Assembly (NCBI GenBank): GCA_948474755.1
Contig: CAOLHI010000020.1
Location: forward strand, 1,116,001 to 1,180,000
Direction of reading: 5' to 3'
DNA from: Ctenosaura bakeri
Taxonomy: Eukaryota; Chordata; Lepidosauria; Squamata; Iguanidae
Length of the DNA: 64,000 nt
The notes under the pieces are model-generated. The model had not been told where the DNA came from, searched no databases, and saw nothing but the letters and a program-made list of their open reading frames with translations. Below, piece by piece: positions 10,632 through 22,500 of this stretch; within the stretch, counting starts at the first letter, position 1; every line of letters starts with the position of its first letter. A program made the translations under genes and the position numbers.

Positions 10632-10785
10632 GCCATTTCCACATTCCAGTGTTATAGCACTGTGATTTCACTTTCACCATCCTATGGAATCCTGGGGTTT
10701 GCAGTTCAAACTGCAAACCCCAGGATTCCATAGGATGGTGAAAGTGGAATAATAGCAGTATAACAGTCTAGTGCAGAAATAGCCA
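10632..10785. mobile_element. Foldback MITE nested in the hAT element
   Basis: A near-perfect inverted repeat centred on 'tttgcagttcaaactgcaaa', with arms ending in 'ggccatttccacattccag' and 'tctagtgcagaaatagcc'. It is the same family as the palindrome at 6299-6470. Its position dates it after the hAT insertion, unless it was copied along with the element. Confidence 0.8.
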
Positions 10786-11229
10786 GGATGACTTTCTCCT
10801 CTCGCTTTTGTTGTGCGTGGACCCTTGGTGCTTGCCACACGCACATGTTGTGTTCTTCGCCCTGACTGTCTTGCATTCCTCGCTTTTTGTATGTTCAGCG
10901 TCCGCACTCCCTTTAAGGGAGGGAGAGAGAGAGGGAGGGAGGGAGTGAAACAAAACACGTCTGCTTATGCCGCTGCCATCTTTCCTCTCTCCCTGTCCTT
11001 TCCTCCCTGCGCCTCGTGTAAAATGTGGGCTGTTTCGGCATTGCCCTTGGGAGTGACTGGCTTTTTGAACTGTGGAAACCCAACATTCAGAACTAGGACT
11101 ACTGCCTTAATTCTGGCATTAATGGATGCTTTCTGTGCTTAAAAAAGGGGGGGGATGGTTACTAGTTTTTAGGCATTAGAAGTCTATCCAGAGCAGTGAT
11201 TTACAGCAGTGTTTCCAATCTATTTGATG

Positions 11230-11285
11230 TTGGAAATAACTAACTAACTAACTAAATAGTAAATAAATAAATAAATAAATAAATG
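11230..11285. repeat. Tetranucleotide microsatellite
   Basis: (AACT)n followed by (AAAT)n, within the right part of the hAT element. Confidence 0.9.
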
Positions 11286-11386
11286 ATAAATAACGAAAAT
11301 GATTTTATGGTTGGGGGTCACCACAACATGAGGAACTGTATTAAGGGGTCGCGGCATTAGGAAGGTTGAGAACCACTGCTTTATAT

Positions 11387-12294
11387 GGACATTTAGGACT
11401 GCTTTATTTAATCCTAGGTGTATCGTATTCCTACAGAACCAAGATATGAAAATTCATTGATGCCCAGCTGTACATAAGATTTGCCTACTAGCTACTTATT
11501 CTGTCTCTGCATGGAAGGGAGTACTAGAGATGAAAAAATAACACCACAGTTCATTATGCTTTCTGAAGAATTTGGTTTGCAGTACCTTTCCCAAAATATT
11601 GTTTCAGGCAAATTGCTATTATCATAAAAGCCCAGGATGACTGTGCACTGTTTTTGCAGCTACAGTCAACAGCAACATATAAAACCAAGCGCAAAAGCTG
11701 GAAGAGGTTCATTGATTGAATTGTTGGCAAATATTCAGAGTTTGCTGTCAATTATATTGGCATTTGTTTGCTGACCTGAAAAAATAGCGAACAGTTGAGT
11801 CTCATTAGATGACACTGTAACTAATGTATGCTTAAGATTCTGTTGTGGTCTGATCTTTTAGAGTACCATCTTTGTTTGGTTCTTCTTCAGCTTCAAAGCA
11901 CATCTAGTGCAACAGTCCTAGGCATGTCTACTGAGATAAGTGTTCTTGTGACTGAAGTATTTAACCATTTTTAAAGATAATTAGAACCACTTTATTCTGT
12001 TAACTTTATCACAGGCAGTTTCAAAGCATACCTGAAACTTACAATTCGTAGAATTTAATCTGATGAAAATGTTAGGATTAGAACCTAAGCAATTTTGTTT
12101 CAACTACATTTGACTGTACTGCTCATTAAAAAAAAGCTGAACTTAGTAGTTCCAAACAGACTCCAAATACTACAACTCTTACAATTGCTTGTCTGAGAGC
12201 AGCTATTGAATGCAAGTGTTAATTAGTCTGGAGTTTAATATTTGTGCAGATTCAATCTTGGGAAGCTCTACCTTTGTACTACACATCTCTTGCT
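11387..12294. other. Intergenic sequence, nothing recognised
   Basis: No gene. A short segment near 11908-11945 resembles the old repeat carrying 'taggcatgtctactgag'. Nothing else was recognised. Confidence 0.35.
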
Positions 12295-12478
12295 TTTTGT
12301 TGTATGCCTTCAAGTCATCTCCAATTCATGATGATGACCCTATCACATGGTTTTCTGGGGTTGAGAGTATGTGACACGTCCAGGGTCACCTCATGGGTTT
12401 CTATGGCTGAACGGAGAATCAAACCCTGGTTTCCAGGGTTGTAGTTCAACTCTCAGACCACTATGCCACACTGGCTTT
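12295..12478 (-). mobile_element. tRNA-derived SINE (lizard type), minus strand
   Basis: On + it reads from 'gttgtatgccttcaagtcat' to 'ccactatgccacactggctt', the reverse of the SINE at 63776. It is nearly full length and moderately diverged. Confidence 0.8.
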
Positions 12479-12642
12479 GTCTCTTACTTACACCCACAAT
12501 AAAATATTTAGGCTGAACTGCAGTCCCCATTAAGAGTTGACTAAAAACACTTTTTAAAAAAAATCCAAAAAACCAAAACATCAGAGACATGGGGACTTAT
12601 GGTGATGATTGAGAATAAGGGCCTTTCCATACTACACTCTTA

Positions 12643-12850
12643 TAGGCCATTTCCGCACTAGACTGGTATAGTGCTATTATTTCACTTTCAACATCCCATG
12701 GAATCCTGGGGTTTGCAGTTTAGGGAGGGGCCTTTAGAATTCTGAGCCCTTTAGACAGCTCTTTGGCCCCAGTAAACTACAATTCCCAGAATTCCACAGG
12801 ATGTTGAAAGTAGAATAATAGCACTGTAACAGTATAGTGTGGAAGGGCCC
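12643..12850. mobile_element. Foldback MITE, full unit
   Basis: It runs from 'ggccatttccgcactagact' to 'agtatagtgtggaagggcc'. The arms carry 'aatcctggggtttgcagttt' and its counterpart, separated by a middle containing 'ttagaattctgagcc'. It is the least truncated example of the family in the window. Confidence 0.75.
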
Positions 12851-13199
12851 AAATCCCCCCTCATTCTCTCACATGAAGCAGAGAGATACTTAAATCTGCT
12901 TTCCCCCGTTTTTGCGTAACATTTGAACTTGTCCCTTCCCTTGTGAAAACTGAGGTGAAATGAAGGTACCCAACAATAAAAAAAAGGGGGTGGGGAGGGA
13001 AAGGAAGAAAACTCCTCTCTGAGGCTGACAGAAGCAACAGGCTCTTTATTTAAAAGAAAGAAAAAAAACCATGACTTTTCTACATCATATCACACTTGTA
13101 GTTTACTCTTCTTTCAGAAAAAAATGGGCTGCTCACACAACCCCCCACCCTCGTGAAGTTCGTTTAACCGCAAACATTAAGCTCCCCTCTTGGCGAAAA
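12851..13199. other. CEP43 upstream flank, nothing recognised
   Basis: Contains homopurine/homopyrimidine and A-rich runs, but no recognised element before the promoter block. Confidence 0.35.
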
Positions 13200-13467
13200 G
13201 CACCCCCCCTCTCAAAAATCCCGCCTCTTGTCCTGCGCAGCCAATCACAAGTGCTAGATGGCGGAGTTGCCCTCTTCGCATTCGTACATTTGCGGCGCCT
13301 CGAAGCGGGTGTCGTATTACCGTCTCCTCAGCAGGCTGCCTGGGAGGCCGGGAGTTGGTGCACTTTCACCTTTCCGCCGCCAACGCCCCTCCCCTTCTCG
13401 GAGTGACGAATCTGCCGGGCTGGGTCTGTCGCTAGTTCAGTTTAGGCGGTTGTCAGGGAGAAGCAAG
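13200..13467 (+). promoter_or_regulatory. CEP43: CEP43 CpG-island promoter and 5'UTR
   Basis: A GC- and CpG-rich block directly precedes the start codon and continues to about 13620. Visible motifs are a CCAAT box (13241-13245), a GC-box-like cccgcctc (13220-13227), and a YY1-type caagatggcggc (13464-13475) overlapping the initiator ATG. There is no TATA box, as is common for a housekeeping gene. The transcription start cannot be fixed from sequence. An upstream ATG at 13258 is in frame with the CEP43 start (see findings). Confidence 0.7.
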
Positions 13468-13554
13468 ATGGCGGCGGCGACGGAAGAAGACACGGAGCTG
13501 AGGGACCTCCTCGTGCAGACGCTGGAGACGAGCGGGGTGCTAAACAAAATCAAG
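13468..13554 (+). CDS. CEP43: CEP43 exon 1 (residues 1-29)
   Basis: Begins MAAATEEDTELRDLLVQ. The start ATG sits in caagATGg, a fair Kozak context (A at -3, G at +4). The donor is AAG|GTGAGG and the exon ends in phase 0. It is about five residues shorter than the human N-terminus as I recall it. Confidence 0.93.
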
Positions 13555-16500
13555 GTGAGGAACGTGCCGGCCGCGGTGCCGCTTGCGGGGTGGTGGTACT
13601 TGGTGTTGGGACGGTTCTCAGAGGTGCGTCTTGTGTGCTTACCTTATGCCGGTAGAAGTGAGTGGTGTGAAGTGTGGGGGGGGAATATGGGGTTGCAGTC
13701 CCGCTACTGTTCTCCGCCAACTGCCATTCCCGCCCTCAGGGCAGTGCGGTCTAGGCAAGAGTGCCATGCGCTGCCGTTGCCTCAGGGCGCATGCGTGGAA
13801 CTGTTGCGGGGGGTGCGTGAGGGGGTAGGAGAGTGGATGGCCGTCGGGAACCCTCTCAGGACAGAGCGAAGGCGTTCAGATAGAGAATCATGCAGTTGAA
13901 GCCCCCCGCTGCCCATGTGCCGTCTTATATAGTCCGACATTCTGTTTCTCTCTGTGGACGAGTAAACGTCCACGATTACAACCAGGACCTGTGGGCAGTT
14001 GCTTTCAGGTGTTTGACCTTAGGAACAGTGTATTTGCGGGGGATATTCTTTTTGAGCTTAGAGGTTATTAGCGCCTGATACTGTGCGTCTAGGGGCAGAG
14101 GGGTTCTGGAATCCTTATCAGCTGGCCAGTGGCACAAGATAGAATCATAGAATCATAGAAATGTAGAGTTGGAAGAGACCCCAGGGGCCATCCAGTCCAA
14201 CCCCCTGCCATGCAGGAACACCCCCAAAGCACTCCCGACAGGTGGCCATCCAGCCTCTGCTTAAAAACCTCCAAGGAAGGAGCCTCCACTTGTTCAGTAG
14301 GCCCTGTCAGATACTTTTGTGTTTTAGCCTGGCAGTTCAAAGGTAGAGAGGCAGCCGAGAACAGACTGGGATGTAAACTTTTTAGTTAATAAGTTGTTTG
14401 TACTGTTCTTGTATCTATTGGGAGGGGGGCATGTATACTGTTCGGTTTGTCGTGTTTGATTCTCCTGTATGTCATCCCAGGGAACTTCCAGTGGCTTTCC
14501 GGGGGCTGCAGCCCACCCCACTGGACCTGTTATCTAATCAGCAGGATCTGCTGTATTCCCCTTGGGATAGTCCATGTAGAATTTGTTCTTCAGGGGCCTG
14601 TTTCTGTCATCTAATGTGAGGAGGTACAGGAACCCATCTGTTAAAGGGCTGTGGTATTTTCCTTGGCTGTAGACCGCTTGCTGCCTTGGTTTACCACTAG
14701 TAAGATTTATATAGTAGTGATGTGTTAGTTTTCAGTAGCCAAGGAAGTTGGGAGGGGGCGGAATTCCAGCCAGTTTCAGCCTAGAACATTATCCTTACCC
14801 TTCACGAGCTTGTCTAGTCCCCTTTCAAAGCTGTCCAAGTTGCCATCACAAAAGTTGCCATCACAGTTTTTAACAGTACATCACATAACTATGTGTTGCT
14901 TGAGGTCCCATAATCCCAGTTGATTGGTAGGCTTGTGACGTACTACTAAGAGAGAAGGAGAGAAATCATTAATAATGTTGGTTTAAGTCATTGGTAAGAA
15001 CTGTGTAGCCCTTCCAGATGTTGTTAAACTACAGCTTCCATTATCCCTCATTTGGCTTTGCTGGCTTGGGTTAATGGAGTTGCAATCCAGTATCTAGAAG
15101 GCCACACAATTCCACCTTCTGGTTTAAATCCAGCAGCATACTAATGAATACCCACTAGTATGGTAGGACTTCTTTCCACTCCCCTGTGCAGCTTCCTGTA
15201 CTGCACGTAATTGATTTGAGAGGGTTTCCCAGCCTCCAAGAGCAGTTTTGACAGATCACAAGGACTGCAGGGGAAACAGTAATTTCTCCCTTTTACTTTC
15301 ATGCCATCACAAACAGTTGTGGAATGGAAGTGTTAGATCCCATGCATTTATAGCTCAACCTTCTAAAGAGCATAAGATGAACCCACATGGCTACTTTCTA
15401 TTTTGTCCTCACAACAACTCTGGGGCATTGGGTCAGGAAATTGTCCAGGGTCATCTAGTGGATTTTATAGCAGATTGGGTATTGGAACCTGGTCTCTCTG
15501 ATTTAAATTTAACATAGTGAGTTTCCTCTACTCACTTTCTCCCCCACTGTATATAGTTTTATGTCCCTGTCATATCCAGTCTTACTTCCACATTTTTAAA
15601 ATTAAAATGTAGCCAACTTCTTAACCTTTCCTTCAATTCTGTGATAATGTGGTTGCCTTTTTATGGCTACTTTTCAGCTCTTCTTGTTTTTGTTTTGTGC
15701 CTTCAAGTCATTTCTGACTTACATTGACTCTAATATCACAGGGTTTTCTTGGAAGAATTTATTCAGAATGGGCTTGCTGTTGCCTTCCTCTGAGGCTGAG
15801 AGTGTGTCACTTGTCCAGAATCACCTAGTTGGGTTCCATGGCTAAATGAGAATTTAAGCCCTAGTCTTCTAGTATCCTAGTCCCACAGTTGGACCACTAC
15901 ATCATATTGACCCTTCTTTTTTTCAAATCTACAATATCCTTTTTTTAGTGATTAATACTGTGGTTGCATATTAGATGCTTGTAAAGGCATTACCGTATTC
16001 ACAGCCTTTCATAGCAGTCCTTTAGGATTTGTGTTTTTCACAGCTGGGAGACATTAGATGTATTTCAGCGCAGTATTCATTGTGGTGAAGATTCAGTTGG
16101 ATGCATTTGCTTGAGGAAGCGCCTTTTAATTTAAGTCCTTTAGCTAACAAACCCCATTTAAAGCCTAAACTGGGCAGACACCAGGCTTGAACTAAAAATT
16201 ATTCCCATTTATTTATTTATTTATTTATTTTTGGAAGAGGGGGTTAATATTAAAACTTACTTTTCCATTAGTTTCATCTATTGTAGTCTTTATCAGTGTA
16301 AAACTGGGATGCTTTGCTCATTCTTTATTAACAAATTAGCCCTGGGATATGTGTGAGATATGTGCCAAACATGCCCTAGAGCCAGTTAAATATTTAGTCA
16401 GGTACACTCACCTTTCTCCTAAATAGAGAATATATTATGTATGTTTTTAAACAGCCTTTGATACTGTACTTTACTACTTATGATATGGAACTCCATGTGC

Positions 16501-19500
16501 TATGCTCTAAAAAATAAATAATAGTAGGCAATGTTTATGGGCTTTATCTACACATTGGCAAGCTAGCACAGGTGTTTTGTTTCTTCTGAATGTTAATGCT
16601 TAGGTATACTTTCCATGAGCCAATGTGATGGATGGGTGAACAAACAAAGCAACCACATTGTACCAGGAGATTCAGCTTGAAGCATGGCGGATTCTGAAAT
16701 AGTTTGTGTACTAGCTTAGAGAGGGTGCTGATGAAAAATAAAACCTACATTGGAAAAGTGAGAGAGAAAAGAATTAAAGTTAAATCATTAAGCATGGGTG
16801 AGAAGGTAAAAAACTGTGGAAAACAAAATATAGAACATTTTAAAATGTTAAGATAAGGGTATTAAAAAAGGAATCCATTCTATGCTAGTTATTTCTGCTG
16901 TTTGTTTGTAAGTATTCTTTATTTCTGCTGCTAACAGTTCCAAATTGGACACTTTGAAGAAATGCAAGAGGCAAATGTATGGAAAACTTGCAATTTTTTT
17001 GAAGTGCTCCTAGTCTGTATCTTTTATCAAATACAGTCGGCCCTCCAATATCCACTAGGGTTGGGGTGCAGGACCTTGCAAAAGTGGAAAAACTGCAAAT
17101 ATCGAAGCGTGTGTGTGTGTGTGCGCATGTGCGCGTGCACGCACATGCACCTGTGGGAAGGGGGCTGAGGCACGTTGGGGAAAGCAGCTGCCAGGGTCCA
17201 AAGCAAGGAGGGGGAGGGAAAATGGGTGGATTGGTATGGTGGCCCCATACTTCCTCTCTGTTGCCCATCTCCTTCTTTGAGTGTGGGGAGCACCAGAAGA
17301 GGGTTTGTGATGCTGAGAAATTGGGCTGTGATATATCCTTAGCTAGCCAGGCAGTGGCTGATGGAAGAAGAGGAGGACCCAAGGCAGGTTTTTTTTAAAG
17401 GGCACTGAGAGGGAAGATTCCCTTGGAAAGGAAGCGCTTGAGGTGGATGGGGCAGGGGTTGGAGAAACTTGCAGTTAATCAAATCTGTGAAGGTTAAACT
17501 CATAAATGTGAAGGGCCAACTGTATGCTAAACTTGATCTTTCCACCTGTGTCACAGGTTTACTTGAACACATATTAAGGAAGAGATAAAAAATATGTGGT
17601 ATTCTAATTGTTTTTATTTATTTATTTCATTGTATTTCTAAACCGCCTTTCTCCCAAAATTGGGTCCCGAGGCAGCTTCCAACAATAAATATAAATTAAA
17701 AACATTAAAAACAATTGAAAACATTACATGAATATAAAATCGTAAAAAAAAATAAAAGGATATTCTAGTACAACAATTATTAAATAAAGCTGCCCAGCTT
17801 ACATGTAAGCCAATTTAAAGAGAAAAGTTTTTTCCTGTCGGCTAAATGAGAGCAGGGATGGGGCCTGCCTGGCCTCCTGTGGAAGAGTATTCCACAAGGT
17901 GGGAGCAGCCACTGAGAAGGCTCTCTCCTGTATCCTCACCAGGCGAGCCAGGGATGGTGGTGGGACAGAGAGAAGGCCTTCCCCAACAGATCTTAAAGTT
18001 CTAACTGGCTTGTACATGGAGATATGGTTTTTCAAATAGCCTGCACCTAAGCTGTTTAGGGCTTTATAGGTCATAACCAGCCTTTGAATTGTTCCTGGAA
18101 ATGAAGAGGTAGCCAGTGGAGCTGTTTTAGCAAGGGAGTTATATGTTCCCTATAACTGGCCCTGGTCAGCATTCTAGCTGCCATATCTTGAACCCGCTGA
18201 AGTTTCCAAACAGTTTCCAAAGGCAGCCCCATCTAGAGCATGTTACAGTAGTCCAGCTGAGATGTAATCAAGGCACGTGTCACCGAAGCCAGATCTGACA
18301 TTTCAAGGAACAGGTGCAGCTGGTGCACCAGTTTTAACTTTACGAATGCACTCTTGGCCACCACTGAAACCTGGGCATCCAGGCTCAGAGTTGAATCCAG
18401 GAGAACACCAAGGTTGTGAGCCTGAGATTTCAGGGGGAGTGTAACCGCGTCCAGTAGAGGCAAAATCCCAATTCCCTGATCTGCCTTTCAACTGACCAGG
18501 AGCGCCTCTGTCTTGTCTGGATTAAGCTTCAGTTTGTTTGCCCTCATTACTGACAGCAGATATTGGTTCAGGACTGATACGGCCTTGGAATACCTTGGAA
18601 TCAGATGGAAAGGAGAGATAGAGTTGTGTGTCATCAACATATTGCTGACACCGAACCCAAAAACTCTGGATGACCCCTCCCAGCAGTTTCATGTAGATGT
18701 TAAACAGCATGGGGGACAAAACAGAAACCTGGGGACAGAACAGAAACCTGAGGGACCCCACAGGCCAACGGCCCCAGCACCACCTTCTGAGTTCTCCGTT
18801 CCAGGAATGACCAGAACCACTGCATATCAGTGCCCCTATCTGAGAGAGTTGACCCAGAAGGATACCATGGTTGATGGTATCAAAAGTCACTGAGAGGTCC
18901 AGCAGAACCAACAGGGCCGCACTCCCCCTGTCTAGTTCCCGGTGTAGGTCATCCACCAACATGACCAAAGCTGTCTCCATCCCTTAACCAGACCTGAGGC
19001 CAGATTGAAATGGATCTAGATAATCCATTGCATCCAGAAACCCTTGGAGCTAGGAGGCCACCACATGTTCCAGAACCTTGCCTAAGAAAGAATATTGGAG
19101 ACTGGCTGATAATTATTCAGAATGGTGGGATCCAGGGAGGACTTTTTTAATAGTTGCCTCACCACAGCATCTTTTAAACATGCTGGGAGCTTTTCTTGCT
19201 GCAGTGAGGCATTCACCACTTCCCTTACCCAGTTGGCCAGTTCCTCTGGCTGCTTTTAGAAGCCAGGAGGGGCAAGGATCCAGTATGTATGCAGCTCTCA
19301 CCTCTCCAAGGAGTTCATTAATTGTGCAAGTTAATGATTGATGGGAGTTGCATCCCTGTTTCTAGTGATGGACACATTCATTCTCTCCCTAGTGTAAAAG
19401 GATGCTAAATTTTAGTTTCACTTTAGTTTCATTGATGGGAGGGTATGGCATCTCAAGTAGTAGTACTATTTGCTTCACACATTATTTAGTACTGTTCATA

Positions 19501-22500
19501 TGTTTTCTGAAATGGACTTGTATGCTTACTCAAACATTTTCTTGAAAAGTATGTGTTATAGACTTGTGTGCTATTGCTAGCATGCTGGGATTTCTATTAG
19601 ATGCTTGAGCTATGTCTATAATTTATCTAGACAAACAGGAGGAAAAATATCATGAGTGCTGACCTATCACATGAGTGGAGATCAGACAAAAAAAGAGGAA
19701 GAATGAAAGCTACTTTTGGAATAATAATCTGTGTGCAGTTTGATGTGGTATCTCTTTTCTTAATTATGTAGTTATTAAAGGTACATATGTGTGTGTAAAT
19801 ACTGGCTTTCTGTTACAGGCAGAGTTGCGGGCAGCTGTGTTTTTGGCTCTTGAAGAACAAGAAAAAGTAGAGGTATGGAGCAACATTAATTATTTGATTT
19901 CCCTTATTTGAGTATAAGTTACACCTGTTTTTGGTGTATTGCAACAATAACATTTGACTATTATTTATTTCACATGGTTGTATTTGAGCAACAGTTTCTG
20001 GCTTCCAGTTTAGTCAGTGTCTCTTGAGATGGTAACCATCAGGTTATGGTTGTAAACTAAAATGGGGGAGAATGGAAGATGGTGTAATTTCTTGTGTTAA
20101 TATCTGCAACTGATGGAAGCAAAATATTCCAGGAAAAAACAATGTTTCTATAGACCTCAGTATCATCTTTCCTCTCCATTTGTTAGGTAAGGAGAGGGTC
20201 TGTACCACCAAGCAAATAAAAAAGACAATGACACTTGTTCTGTGGATGCTTACCTTGCTTTTAACAGTGTTGCTTCAGATGGGTTTGTTAGCACTAAAAC
20301 AATTAAAGTATTTTTAGTGGTTTAATATTTTATCCTGTTGCAGTGCTATTAAGATCACACAGATTGAATTGTTATCTGCACTACACTTATAGTGCTGTTA
20401 TTCCACTTGCAACATCCTGTGGAGTTCTGCGGTTTGTAGTTTACTGAGGCCAGAGAGCTCGCTGGCTGAGAATTCTAAAGACATCTGCCTAAACTGCAAA
20501 CCCCAGGATTCTATAGGATGTTGAATGTGGAATCATAGCACTGTAACAGTGTAGTGCGGAAATGGCTCTAGTAATCACCATCATATTCTGACAGTGTGTG
20601 ATGTAAGAATGGCTGTAGCATAAAGGTTTAGGCCAAGTAGGAATTATCAGTAGCTGGTAAAGGCTAAACAAATTTCAGTTGGCAACTCCTCAGTCTGCTC
20701 ATATACCATTAAAATGTTTATATATAGTTAAATAAGGAAATATAAACTGGTAGATGGAAGAATATAGAGCCTAAGATTCATGACAGTGTCTGCCCATTTT
20801 CTGTCTAGTAAAAAAAAAAATGAAAGAAAATATCTTGTTTACTTTTCAGGTCTGAGAAAAATGCCAGATGTTCCTTTAAAGAATATAATGAAAATCCCGT
20901 GTGTTAATACATTATAGACACCTGCCAATGGGTAGTAGGGTATTAAAAGTGGGGTATGCACTATACTCAGTTGCACAACATAAAAAGATATTGGATGACC
21001 AATACACATAACTGGAATCAGGAGAGAATAAAAGAGCTAAGTTAGACCCATGTAACGAGGCTACTTAGGCACACCACCAGTGTGGGGAAGAGAAGGCAAC
21101 AGTGTAGCCTTCCCAGGGAAAGTTCCTGATAACTGTTCACGTGTCACCCTAAAATGTTGATCCTGGTAAGCCTAGGAGCTGTATGCTTACATGTCATTAA
21201 TGCAGTTAAGACTTGCTTAAGAAGTGCTTAAGGTTTAACCCTTGAATGCCTGTATTTACACAGAAGCCTGTTGGAACTAAAATTCTGCAAACAGATGAGA
21301 TTGGCATGTATAATTAATTAAGAGTAAAATGGTTAAGAATATGATAAGGGACAAGACTGTGAGTATATACAAACCTTTAAGAATTGTCCGTATAATGACT
21401 TAGCAGATACTCTCAGAAAACTGTGTGATTAGGGGGATCCTGATAATAGCACAAGGAGAATGTTACCTGATTTAGAAGGCTGATGTTCCTCCGTGCATTA
21501 TTTATTGACAAACCTGTTAATGGGCTGAATAGAGAGATAAACTCCCTATGAATATCCTGATGAATTTGATATGATGACTATATAGCTTAATCGAAGGTGC
21601 CTTATGTGTAATATAATGGAATGATAATTCTTTACGTATAATGCTATGGAATATAACTAAGTGAAAAGCCCAGACAATGTGAGTCTCCCGAAAGGGAATA
21701 TGTATGTATATACAGTTGCCCTCCACAATTGCAGAGTAAGCATCCATACTTTTGATTATTCATGGATTGTATTGCTGGGCAGGAGAGGGGAAGAGGATGG
21801 AACAGGAGGAGGGTGCACAAGCATTCAGTCAGTTGTACAGGCAGTGGGGACAAGTTGATGGGATGGGAGGAGCGAGGACATGCTTTTTCACTTATTCTTG
21901 TGCATGGGAGAGGGAAAGGGATGGGAGGAAGATGCACTTGGTCTGGAAGAGGATAGGACAGGAGGAGGGAGGGTGTGTGTTTGCTCACTTGTGTGGGAGG
22001 GATGGGATGGTAGAAGGAAAGGCATGCCTCTTTCTCTGTCTTCCTTCTCCCCCTGTCCCATCCTCTCCCCCTTGCCCGTGCAAGTGAGTGAACACGTGTG
22101 AGGCTAGGCCCAGCCATACTACCAATATAGGTATTTTTTTGTGTGTTAAATATAGTTTGAGGTGCATACAGTATTTGCATTTTTTCCACTTTCACAGGCG
22201 TCTTGTGCTCCTAGCCCCATGAAAGTGGAGGGCCAACTGTAGATATCAATGAATACTTATAATAAATAGCCTGAAATAGTACCAAAAGAATATGCTCCTT
22301 CCCATGTGAATATCTTGAAACTCCAAGTCTTGGAAATATTTAAGTGGGAGTTTTGATGTTAGGTTGATCTGTCTGTTTTAACCACTGTTGTAAGCTGAGA
22401 ATGTTAGTGATCTGAAGTTGATAAAAGTTGACCACAGACAGAACCCAGAATTAACTGACAAGTGGCAAAGGACCCTCAGTCTAAGAGACGGGTAGAGAAC

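Larger units (their letters stand above)
9673..11378. mobile_element. SPIN-like hAT DNA transposon, non-autonomous
   Basis: The left end reads cagtggttctcaacct and the right end aggttgagaaccactg, perfect inverted termini. The next blocks ('gggtcgggacccctttgggg' on the left, 'ttgggggtcaccacaacatg' on the right) match SPIN/OposCharlie hAT elements. The flanks are ctttatac (9665-9672) and ctttatat (11379-11386), an 8-bp hAT target duplication with one mismatch. The 1.7-kb interior has no transposase. It holds GC-rich, partly repeated sequence (9790-10620), two CA microsatellites, and a nested foldback MITE at 10632-10785. Confidence 0.85.
13555..19818 (+). other. CEP43: CEP43 intron 1 (6264 bp)
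   Basis: It holds a CR1 fragment (14141), an unclassified repeat (15005), an old SINE (15395), a SINE (15688), the 219-bp repeat (16086), a Tigger-like MITE (17034) and a long L2 copy (17612). The CpG-rich promoter tail reaches about 13760. The 14302-15000 and 16305-17030 parts show nothing recognisable. Confidence 0.85.

Noticed and set aside
9777..10731. Long overlapping frames at 9.8-10.7 kb as a gene
   Set aside because: They are produced by GC-rich sequence and CA repeats inside a non-autonomous hAT element. The repeated CV and TH runs are microsatellite translations.
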